Part shown: positions 6,308 through 13,118 of the stretch, piece by piece | How positions within the stretch are numbered: position 1 is the first letter of the stretch | Layout: every line of letters begins with the position of its first letter | DNA from: JAHFUI01 sp041485905 | GTDB taxonomy: Bacteria; Acidobacteriota; Vicinamibacteria; Vicinamibacterales; CAVVIG01 | Direction of reading: 5' to 3' | DNA length: 19,147 nucleotides | NCBI GenBank assembly: GCA_041485905.1 | Contig: JBGPKK010000088.1 | Location: 1-19,147, forward strand | Notes under the pieces: generated by a model | Databases searched by the model: none | What the model was told of the DNA's origin: nothing | What the model saw: only the letters and a program-made list of their open reading frames with translations | Position numbers and translations under genes: made by a program

Positions 6308-7099
6308 ATGAGAGCTTCGCTAACTGGCGCGATCCTCCTTACCGCGCTGTCTTGCCTGGCCTACGGGCAGAGTGCCCCTGTCGCTGGAAGGATTCCTGAG
6401 CGCTCCGAATTCGCAGCGAGCCCGGTCCTTCCTACACCTCGCTTACCTGATGGTCATCCGGATCTTGGAAACGGAAAAGGCTCCTGGAATCCGCGCGTCC
6501 TGGCGAACCTGGCAGGCCTTGGCGAACCGAGTCGATCGCCGGTCGAGAGAAGAGTTGACGTCCCGTTCCAGCCGTGGGCCAGGGCCGTCTACGACGATCG
6601 TCAGGCGAACCTTCAAAAGCACGATCCCGAGTCCAGGTGCCTGCCCCCCGGCATCCCGCGGATGATGGCGACACCCTTTCCTTTTCAGATCTTTCAACTG
6701 AGCGACCGCGTGTTATTCGTCTTCGAGGGCGGTGCCCACGTCTGGCGCACGATCTACACCGACGGGCGTGCTCACCAGAAGGATCCCAATCCGTCCTTCT
6801 TGGGAGATTCCGTGGGCCACTGGGAAGGAGACACGCTCATGGTCGATGTGATCGGGTTCAACGAAGTGACATGGCTCGACCAGGCCGGTCATCCGCACAC
6901 TGATGCCCTCCACGTGATCGAGCGCTTCACGCGCACCAACGGGATGACCCTTCACTACGAAGTCACGGTTGACGATCCGAAGGCGTACACGAAGCCGTGG
7001 ACGACGAGTTACACGATCCCGTGGGCGCCTGGCGTCGAGCTGTACGAGTACATCTGCCAGGAGAACAACAAAGATCTCACCCACATGGTTGGCAGATAG
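6308..7099 (+). CDS. secreted protein of uncharacterised acidobacterial family (WEGDTLV core), homologue E
   Basis: 263 residues from the ATG at 6308, preceded closely by GAGAGG. The signal peptide MRASLTGAILLTALSCLAYG ends before QSAPV. The core parallels homologue C closely: CLPPGIPRMM at 111-120, a strand RVLFVFEGGAHVW, TDGRAHQKDPNPSFLGDSVG, HWEGDTLMVD at 171-180, GFNEVTW, GHPHTDALH, VDDPKAYTKPW at 221-231, and YICQENN at 248-254. Two cysteines (111, 250) are shared with C and D. It is transcribed divergently from the DUF6152 operon across 93 bp. No known domain; function unknown. A much longer in-frame frame beginning at 5630 overlaps the DUF6152 gene antisense and is not credible. Confidence 0.85.
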   Translation: MRASLTGAILLTALSCLAYGQSAPVAGRIPERSEFAASPVLPTPRLPDGHPDLGNGKGSWNPRVLANLAGLGEPSRSPVERRVDVPFQPWARAVYDDRQANLQKHDPESRCLPPGIPRMMATPFPFQIFQLSDRVLFVFEGGAHVWRTIYTDGRAHQKDPNPSFLGDSVGHWEGDTLMVDVIGFNEVTWLDQAGHPHTDALHVIERFTRTNGMTLHYEVTVDDPKAYTKPWTTSYTIPWAPGVELYEYICQENNKDLTHMVGR

Positions 7100-7265
7100 G
7101 ATCCAGGTTCCTCAATCACGCCGATCGCCCGGTTTCTAGTACCCGGTCAGATTTCCCGCTTAAGGCTACAGAGATGAGTTCGCCAGGACAGTCCAGGCGG
7201 GAAGTCGGCTTTGGAGCCGAGGTGTGGGCCGCGGTAAGATGTGCCGCTTCCTCCCAGTTAATTGC

Positions 7266-7613
7266 GTGACCACTCCTGATCGCTGGAGGGACGTCGAACA
7301 GCTGTATCACGACGCCCTCGCGCGCGACGAAGGCGAGCGCGCGACGTTTCTGCGCGAAGCGTGCGGCGCAGACGAGATGTTGCGACGCGAGGTTGAATCT
7401 CTCCTTGCGCATGCGACCGACTCAGATCGGTTCATGGCCTCGCCGGCGATCGAGATCATCGCGGCGGCGGTCCCAGGGACACATGGTCGGCTCCCGCACC
7501 GCGCTTGGTTGAGGCCTGCGCGCGAGCCAGATCGACGAGCACTCGTCGCATCGTTCGCGCCGCGACCGCCAGAAAATGCTGTCGGTCCTGCCAATCGACT
7601 ACACGCGCGCTAG
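7266..7613 (+). pseudogene. N-terminal fragment of an acidobacterial Ser/Thr protein kinase
   Basis: From a GTG at 7266 the product reads VTTPDRWRDVEQLYHDALAR, then GERATFLREACGADEMLRREVESLLAH and FMASPAIEIIA. This is the conserved N-terminal leader segment of acidobacterial serine/threonine kinases, normally followed by the kinase domain. Here homology stops near residue 65 (about 7461); the rest of the frame is an arbitrary sequence to a stop at 7613 lying antisense to a sigma-factor fragment. The kinase domain with its lysine and HRD/DFG motifs is missing, so no kinase activity is possible. It is a relic created by the rearrangement at about 7461-7475. Confidence 0.75.
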
Positions 7614-7809
7614 CCAGGCGAATGAACGCTTCGTGCACGAGCGCGGTGGCCTGAAGGGTGTCGCCGGCCCGCTGGCGCCGCATATATTGCGCGGCCTGGC
7701 GTCGCAGCTCGGGATAGAGAATCGACGACACCTGCCGATAGGCGCCCTCGTCGCCTGCATGCCAGGCGCGCAGCAATGCGGTGACTTCGCTGACCGCGGG
7801 ATTCTCCAC
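7456..7809 (-). pseudogene. truncated ECF RNA polymerase sigma factor (TIGR02999-like), region 2 only
   Basis: From a GTG at 7809 the 117-residue product reads VSEVTALLRAWHAGDEGAYR, then LYPELRRQAAQYMRRQRAGD, TLQATALVHEAFIRLA and DWQDRQHFLAVAARTMRRVL. This is the sigma-2 half of the TIGR02999 type of ECF sigma factors, which are usually about 180-190 residues. The frame ends at 7456 soon after KRGAG, so the linker and the sigma-4 helix-turn-helix that binds the -35 element are lost. A TTG at 7824 overlapping the upstream stop as TTGA is an alternative start. These sigma factors usually sit directly upstream of the kinase type seen at 7266, in the same direction; here they face each other. Non-functional as a normal sigma factor. 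Confidence 0.75.
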
Positions 7810-7820
7810 AGCGGCGGCCG

Positions 7821-8270
7821 TCAAGCTGTGTAGAGAGGCCGCACCTGAAACAGGATGTACATCCCGATCACCACGCCGAGGATCCCTCCGATGAGCGATC
7901 CGCTCAAGAGGCTGAACACGAAACTGAGAATCTGCGCGTAGAAGAGCAGCCGCCAGCCGGACATCTTCCGGGCAAAGAGTCCCGGCAGCGCCGCCACCAT
8001 CAGGCCGAGCTCGGCGATCAGGACGATGGTGAGATATCCGAATGCTGTCGCGTAGCCGATGCCGCCAAACGGCGCGAACGCCGCGCCGATCCCCAGCACA
8101 AAAAGCAACGGCGGGAGTGCCAGCACGAGCAGCACGACTGTGATCCATGGACCGAACTTGACGATCCATTCCTTGCCGTTCTGCGGAATTTGGAACGGCG
8201 CCTTCTGCACCAGGTAGAAGTCGAGAAAACCGATCAAATCCTTGGGCGGCTGGGCGGCATCTGCGGTCAT
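7821..8270 (-). CDS. uncharacterised integral membrane protein, about four TM helices
   Basis: 149 residues with a soluble N-terminus (MTADAAQPPKDLIGFLDFYL) and four hydrophobic segments at about 43-62, 67-98 (possibly two short helices), 110-125 and 125-143. The stretches GKEWIVKFGPWITVVLLVLA, PGLFARKMSGWRLLFYAQ and a YILFQVRPLYTA ending match a bacterial family of small membrane proteins that I recognise but cannot name or assign a function. GAGGG just upstream of the ATG supports the start. The truncated sigma-factor frame follows 11 bases after its stop, so both may once have been co-transcribed. Product class is secure, function unknown. Confidence 0.75.
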   Translation of the reverse strand: MTADAAQPPKDLIGFLDFYLVQKAPFQIPQNGKEWIVKFGPWITVVLLVLALPPLLFVLGIGAAFAPFGGIGYATAFGYLTIVLIAELGLMVAALPGLFARKMSGWRLLFYAQILSFVFSLLSGSLIGGILGVVIGMYILFQVRPLYTA

Positions 8271-8338
8271 TTAACCCTCGGCCACGCGGATGACACCGGT
8301 CCGGGCGGGGATGCCCGACGCCGACCATCAGCGCCGCG

Positions 8339-8344
8339 ATTCTA
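8339..8344 (-). promoter_or_regulatory. candidate -10 element (TAGAAT) upstream of the membrane protein gene
   Basis: Minus-strand CGGCTAGAATCGCGG, about 68 bases before the ATG at 8270. It repeats the GCTAGAAT form seen at 6237. No -35 is evident. Confidence 0.25.
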
Positions 8345-8463
8345 GCCGATCGCCGTCGACGCGTTGGATTTACTGTTTAGCTCTGGAAGGTCCGCGCAGA
8401 ATAAGCTTCACGCGCCGGCGGGCGCGATCGGGATGGAACGACGCGGCGAGTAGTTCGACAACC

Positions 8464-9318
8464 CTATTTGAGGACCGACGGCGAGAGCAGGAACATGACG
8501 CCACCGGTCAGGCTCATCCCCGCGCCGTCTTGATCGGTCGTGGCCACGGTCTGTCCGAGGGATCCGAAGAGCGACACCTGAGGGCGCGGCGAGAAAGCGA
8601 CGCTGCCCGAAACCTCTCGTCGGTCGCCCACGATCGCGCCGATCGGATCGGTCGTCCACGCACGGCTGAACGCGGCGGACACCGCGATACGCGGCGTCGC
8701 CTGTGCGCCAATGCCCCCGCCCGCGAACCACACGCCTTGGGAGAAAAAGCCGGCGGTCCCAAACAGGCGGACGGCGCCGCGATCGATCTCCAGGCTGACC
8801 GGGAGACCAAAGTGAGTCCGACTCTCATCTGGCGCAAGTGACTGGAGGGCTCCTTCTCCGAGGATTTCAATCGTGGGGGCGACGGCGAGCTTGACGCCCG
8901 AAGGCCGTCCCGTCAGGACACCGATTTTGGCGCTCATGTAGGTCGTGCCGAGACCGCCGACCACGCCCGTGACGTCGCTGCCGACCACACGCGGAATACT
9001 GGCGCCGATCTGCAGACGGGGAGCCAGTCCCGCCGCCAGTCCGACGACGGGCGCGACGACTTCGCTTAGATCTGCGCCCTGCCAGCGCAGCGCCGAGATG
9101 GACAGCGCCATGGTTCCCGGTGGCAGCACGCTGGCGTCGTCGATCCAGGCGAAAGGGACAGCTCCCGCCGTGGCGGGCGCGACGACGGTCGGGCTCGGCA
9201 AAAGACTACTGCTCGGTGAGTGACTCTTGGCGCCTTTGCCTTTCCCTTGCGCCTGCGCGCATGGTGCGATGGCCAGCGCCACCAAGGCGCTCGCCACCGC
9301 GAGGCAGACGCGCTTCAT
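8464..9318 (-). CDS. probable outer-membrane beta-barrel protein, secreted
   Basis: 284 residues with a Sec leader (MKRVCLAVASALVALAIAPCAQAQ) and a Lys/Gly/Ser linker, then VPFAWIDDASVLPPGTMALSISALRWQG. The remainder alternates short polar turns with Gly-rich amphipathic strands (for example VGLAAGLAPRLQIGASIPRV, GTAGFFSQGVWFAGGGIGAQ, and a last strand GMSLTGGVMFLLSPS), a pattern that fits an outer-membrane barrel of roughly 8-12 strands. The extreme C-terminus is not the classical aromatic residue (it ends VLK), which slightly weakens the barrel call. The start ATG overlaps the stop of the upstream small secreted protein as ATGA, so the two are translationally coupled. I recognise the sequence type from other Acidobacteria but know no function. 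Confidence 0.7.
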   Translation of the reverse strand: MKRVCLAVASALVALAIAPCAQAQGKGKGAKSHSPSSSLLPSPTVVAPATAGAVPFAWIDDASVLPPGTMALSISALRWQGADLSEVVAPVVGLAAGLAPRLQIGASIPRVVGSDVTGVVGGLGTTYMSAKIGVLTGRPSGVKLAVAPTIEILGEGALQSLAPDESRTHFGLPVSLEIDRGAVRLFGTAGFFSQGVWFAGGGIGAQATPRIAVSAAFSRAWTTDPIGAIVGDRREVSGSVAFSPRPQVSLFGSLGQTVATTDQDGAGMSLTGGVMFLLSPSVLK

Positions 9319-9809
9319 CGATCAGCCTTGTCCCTATGCACGGGTTTCGTAGCCTTGAAATCGGCGGCTCGTTCCCGTTCGGCGATCTTGACGGCGGCCT
9401 TCGCATTCACGGTTGGCCGCAGTTCGTGAATCGCCTGGCCCAGGCTAGCGTGATTCGCGCCGGTCATCTCGGCCTTGAGTTGGACGAACGGGATGTGCAG
9501 GTTCCGCGAGACGTGGAGCGCGGCAATGCACTGTCCCTGATTCTTGAAGCCCGTCGCCGCGTTGGCCAAGGTCGAGCCCGACGGCAGGAGTGGCTGCAGA
9601 CGCGTCATGAGCGCGGGGTTCGCGGCGATTTCCGCAGGGACCGGGACCGGCCCGCGATGCGCCGACCCGTTGGCCGGATGAGCTGTGGTCGCCGGATGGA
9701 CGGCCGGTGGTCTCGGCGTCGAGTGCTGACCGCGTTGCCCGGCAGACGCGGGCGTCACTGCGAGACAGCCACACGTGATGATGCCGATGAAAGTATGCAT
9801 GAGTCGCAT
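9315..9809 (-). CDS. small secreted protein of unknown function, coupled to the barrel protein
   Basis: 164 residues. A signal peptide (MRLMHTFIGIITCGCLAVTPASA) is followed by a His/Pro/Ala-rich linker to about residue 57 and a compact domain with NPALMTRLQPLLPSGSTLAN, AATGFKNQGQCIAALHVSRN, IPFVQLKAEMTG and SLGQAIHELRP. A basic, charged helix closes the protein. The domain is helical in character and resembles unnamed secreted acidobacterial proteins; I know no characterised member. GGAGGT 8 bases before the ATG is a strong ribosome binding site; a second ATG four codons in would also work. First gene of a two-gene operon with the probable barrel protein, so an accessory role for that protein is plausible. 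Divergent from the DUF1800 gene. Confidence 0.7.
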   Translation of the reverse strand: MRLMHTFIGIITCGCLAVTPASAGQRGQHSTPRPPAVHPATTAHPANGSAHRGPVPVPAEIAANPALMTRLQPLLPSGSTLANAATGFKNQGQCIAALHVSRNLHIPFVQLKAEMTGANHASLGQAIHELRPTVNAKAAVKIAERERAADFKATKPVHRDKADR

Positions 9810-9862
9810 TAGGGTCCACCTCCAACGCCCTCTGACCGCAAGGCATGTGCCAACAGGAGGCT

Positions 9863-9876
9863 GCCGTGATCACGGC
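9863..9876. promoter_or_regulatory. 14-bp perfect palindrome in a divergent intergenic region
   Basis: GCCGTGATCACGGC is its own reverse complement and lies between the divergently transcribed genes starting at 9809 and 9997. It could be an operator, but about one perfect 14-bp palindrome is expected by chance in a sequence of this length. Confidence 0.2.
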
Positions 9877-9996
9877 CGTAATGCGAGGCGGCCCGGCTCG
9901 GCCCCGACGGTATTGGTAGTTGTTACAGACAAAAACGCTACATCGTCAGCGGCAAATTGGCTGTAGTGTAGGCACCATCAGGAAAGGAATTCCCGT

Positions 9997-11916
9997 ATGA
10001 AACGCTTGGGATATGCGACAGGCGTCTCGGCGTTGCTGGTCACCGTACTTACATGCCCCGGGAACGCCGCCGGCCGTTTCGACCAGAAGCTTTCGCTCGA
10101 CAAGCAGATCGTCCACGTCCTGAACCGGTTGACGTTCGGGCCGCGTTCAGGAGACCTCGAGCAGGTTCGCCGCCTGGGCGTCGACAAGTGGATTGACCTG
10201 CAGTTACATCCCGATCGGATGACGGAAAACCCCCTCCTTCAAACCAAGCTGACGCCGCTTGGAACGCTGCAACTTCAGATGTGGCAGATCCTGGAAAAAT
10301 ACCCCGCGGCTCCAGCGGCCCTCATGGTCAGACCTCCGTCGGCGATCGCATTTTCATCACTGCCTCAACAACAGCTCAGCAGATTGATGAACTGCTCTGT
10401 CGACGAGCGCCGGACGACGCTTGCGTCTTTGGATCCCGAGACTCGCCGGCTCGTTCTGGTCGCCGCCCCTCCCCAGGTGTTGGAAGGCCTGTCCGACGAC
10501 CTGCGACAGGAAGCGGCGAACGCACGAAAGGCGGAACAGGAGGAGCGCCAGAAGGAGATTCGGCGGCTGTTCCCGCCCCTGAACGAACTGCTCTCGCCCG
10601 AGCAAATGCGCTCGGCCAACCGGGGGACGCCTGAAGAGAAGCTGGCTCTCCTCAATTCCTTCGATGCCGAGAAGCGCCGGCAGATCCTTCGAGCCCTTCC
10701 GCCTCAGGCCTTTGCGGAGCTGCCAGAGCTGCGCCGCGAAGCCATGGCGGCGAACCAGCCGCAACAACTCGTGAATGCCGAATTGATCGAGCAGAAGCTG
10801 TTTCGCGCGCTGTATTCGAATCGGCAGCTCGAGGAAGTGCTGGTCGATTTCTGGATGAATCACTTCAACGTGTTCAACGGGAAAGGGCCGGATCGCGTGC
10901 TGCTCACCAGCTTCGAGCGCGACGCCATCCGCCCGCATGTCTTCGGACACTTCAAAGACATGCTGCTCGCAACAGCCCGCCATCCCGCGATGCTCTTCTA
11001 TCTCGACAACTGGCAATCGCAAGCGCCTCGCGAAGATTTTCCCGTTCCGCCTGGAGTGCGCCGCCCGGGGCTCAATGAGAATTACGGGCGCGAGCTGCTG
11101 GAGCTGCACACTCTGGGTGTTGACGGAGGCTACACCCAAAACGATGTCATCGCGGCGGCCCGCGCCTTCACCGGCTGGACCATTTACGATCTGCAGAAGT
11201 TTGCCGAGTTTCAATTCAACCCAGCCGGGCACGACAGGAAGGAAAAGATCTTCCTTGGTCACACGATTCCCGCGATGGGCGGCGAGCAGGATGGCGTGCA
11301 GGTGATCGACATCCTGGCGCATCACCCATCGGCGGCGAAGTTCATTTCCAGGAAGCTCGCACAACGGTTCGTCGCAGACGATCCTCCGCAGCCGCTCGTC
11401 GATCGGATGGCGGCGACCTTCACCAAGACTGACGGCGACCTGCGCGCAGTGCTTCAAGCCATGTTCACGTCGCCCGAGTTCCTGTCCGAGGGCGCCTGGC
11501 AGGTGAAGCTGAAGTCGCCGCTCGAGATGGTCGTCAGCGCCGTGCGTGCGCTGAACGCAGACGTGACCGATACGTTCGGGCTCGCTCAGCGTATCGCCGA
11601 TCTCGGCGAGCCGCTTTACGGGAAACTGGATCCGACCGGATATCCGAACACCGGCGACGCGTGGACGAATACGGCTGGCCTTCTGGGACGAATCAATTTC
11701 GCAAACGCTCTCGCGGCTGGCCAGCTTCCTGGAGTGAAGGTAGACATCAGCCGGTTCAATTTCAAGGATCCGGCCACCGTGGCGGGCGAGCTTCTCAACG
11801 GCGCCCCGTCCCAATCAACGCTCACTGCGATCGAGAAAGGCGTGCAAGACAAAGAGGCGACCCCCTCGATTCTTGCAACACTGGTCCTCGGTTCGCCCGA
11901 TTTCCAAAGGAGGTAG
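9997..11916 (+). CDS. DUF1800 domain-containing exported protein
   Basis: 639 residues with an N-terminal Sec leader (LGYATGVSALLVTVLTCPGNAA). The family pattern is clear: VLNRLTFGPRSGDLEQVRRLGVDKWIDLQL near the N-terminus, LEEVLVDFWMNHFNVFNGKG (278-297), ENYGRELLELHTLGVDGGYTQ, AARAFTGWTIYD, and LQAMFTSPEFLSEGAWQVKLKSPLE. Between about 120 and 260 lies a charged helical insertion with two copies of a ~40-residue unit (about 134-173 and 211-249) sharing the pattern L.S.D.E.RR..L.A.PPQ. AAAGGAA precedes the ATG. It is followed after 2 bp by the DUF1501 gene, a very common pairing in Acidobacteria and Planctomycetes, and the proteins probably act together outside the cytoplasm. Enzymatic role not established. 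Confidence 0.93.
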   Translation: MKRLGYATGVSALLVTVLTCPGNAAGRFDQKLSLDKQIVHVLNRLTFGPRSGDLEQVRRLGVDKWIDLQLHPDRMTENPLLQTKLTPLGTLQLQMWQILEKYPAAPAALMVRPPSAIAFSSLPQQQLSRLMNCSVDERRTTLASLDPETRRLVLVAAPPQVLEGLSDDLRQEAANARKAEQEERQKEIRRLFPPLNELLSPEQMRSANRGTPEEKLALLNSFDAEKRRQILRALPPQAFAELPELRREAMAANQPQQLVNAELIEQKLFRALYSNRQLEEVLVDFWMNHFNVFNGKGPDRVLLTSFERDAIRPHVFGHFKDMLLATARHPAMLFYLDNWQSQAPREDFPVPPGVRRPGLNENYGRELLELHTLGVDGGYTQNDVIAAARAFTGWTIYDLQKFAEFQFNPAGHDRKEKIFLGHTIPAMGGEQDGVQVIDILAHHPSAAKFISRKLAQRFVADDPPQPLVDRMAATFTKTDGDLRAVLQAMFTSPEFLSEGAWQVKLKSPLEMVVSAVRALNADVTDTFGLAQRIADLGEPLYGKLDPTGYPNTGDAWTNTAGLLGRINFANALAAGQLPGVKVDISRFNFKDPATVAGELLNGAPSQSTLTAIEKGVQDKEATPSILATLVLGSPDFQRR

Positions 11917-11918
11917 GG

Positions 11919-13118
11919 ATGCTCACCCGACGCTTCTTTCTTCGCGCCTCTGCTGTGGCGATGGCCGGTGTTGGTGTGGCGCCTCCGTGGCTCGTTCGTG
12001 CGGCAGCTGAGGGCGGCAACAAACGGAAGATCCTCGTGGCGATCTTCCAACGCGGTGCGGCCGACGGCTTGAACGTGGTCGTGCCGTTTTTCGAAAAGCT
12101 CTACTACGACCTGCGTCCAACCATCGCGGTGCCGGAGCCGGGGAAGAACAACGGCGCCATCGATCTCGATGGACGATTCGGGCTGCATCCGTCCCTGCAA
12201 CCGTTGAAGTCTTTCTGGGACAGCGGGCAACTGGCCATCGTCGAAGCCACCGGCTCGCCCGATCCGACCAGGTCCCACTTCGATGCTCAGGACTTCATGG
12301 AATCGGGAACGTCCGGCAAGACGACGGAAGACGGCTGGCTGAATCGCGCACTGCCACCGACCGGTACCCCTTCGCCACTTCGGGCGATTGCCATCGGCAC
12401 CCAGCTGCCCCGCACATTACGCGGCAGCCGGGCAGCGGTAGCCGTCAATAACCTCGAACAATTTCAGGTACGCAATCAGAGCGCTGCCAGGATTCTCGAG
12501 AGCATGTACGCGACAACGGCGGATGCGAAACTCATGGCCTCCGGAAAGGAGACGTTCGAGGCAGTACAAATGATCGAGTCCATCGGCCGCGCTCCATACA
12601 CGCCCGCCAACGGTGCGCAGTACGTGGGTGAATTCGGCCGCAGCCTGCAACAAGTGGCTCGCCTCATCAAAGCCGATGTCGGCGTCGAGGCGGCGTTTGC
12701 CGATATCGGCGGATGGGACCATCACAGCAACGAAGCGCCGCAGCTGGCGAACCTGCTCCAGCAGTTCGGCACGTCGCTGGCCGCATTCGCCCGCGATATG
12801 GGCGACCGCATGGAAGACATCGTCGTGGTGACGATGTCCGAGTTTGGCCGCACAGTGAAGGAAGACGGCAACAACGGCACCGATCACGGCCACGGCAACG
12901 TGATGACCGTGCTCGGCGGCCCCGTGCGGGGTGGCAAGATCTACGGCCGCTGGCCGGGCCTGGAGCCCGAGCAGCTCTTCGAGCAGCGGGATCTCGCCGT
13001 CACGACCGACTTCCGCGACGTCCTCGGCGAGTTGGTGAGCCGCCACCTGGGGCAGAAGGTCGATCAGGTGTTCCCAGGTTACAAGCCGGGCGAGCGGCTC
13101 GGTCTGCTGAAGATCTAG
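11919..13118 (+). CDS. DUF1501 domain-containing protein, Tat-exported
   Basis: 399 residues. The N-terminus has a twin-arginine motif (TRRFFLRASA) and a hydrophobic stretch, indicating folded export by Tat. Family landmarks are FQRGAADGLNVVVPF, SPDPTRSHFDAQDFMESGT, GGWDHHSNE (Trp266, His268, His269), MSEFGRTVKEDGNNGTDHGHG and the closing VFPGY. DUF1501 belongs to the alkaline-phosphatase-like fold; the His/Asp-rich DHHSNE and DHGHG segments are the probable metal-binding positions. A strong ribosome binding site (AAAGGAGG) overlaps the end of the DUF1800 gene, so expression is coupled. Its TAG stop overlaps the TAG stop of the convergent ankyrin gene through a shared CTAG. Family certain; substrate unknown. 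Confidence 0.93.
   Translation: MLTRRFFLRASAVAMAGVGVAPPWLVRAAAEGGNKRKILVAIFQRGAADGLNVVVPFFEKLYYDLRPTIAVPEPGKNNGAIDLDGRFGLHPSLQPLKSFWDSGQLAIVEATGSPDPTRSHFDAQDFMESGTSGKTTEDGWLNRALPPTGTPSPLRAIAIGTQLPRTLRGSRAAVAVNNLEQFQVRNQSAARILESMYATTADAKLMASGKETFEAVQMIESIGRAPYTPANGAQYVGEFGRSLQQVARLIKADVGVEAAFADIGGWDHHSNEAPQLANLLQQFGTSLAAFARDMGDRMEDIVVVTMSEFGRTVKEDGNNGTDHGHGNVMTVLGGPVRGGKIYGRWPGLEPEQLFEQRDLAVTTDFRDVLGELVSRHLGQKVDQVFPGYKPGERLGLLKI

Noticed and set aside
8411..8426. GC-rich hairpin (CGCGCC/GGCGCG) downstream of the barrel gene as a terminator
   Set aside because: Only a 6-bp stem with no T-run on the minus strand; such stems are frequent in this base composition.
10357..11814. 485-codon minus-strand open frame opposite the DUF1800 gene
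   Set aside because: Composition is that of an antisense shadow and the DUF1800 assignment on the plus strand is unambiguous.
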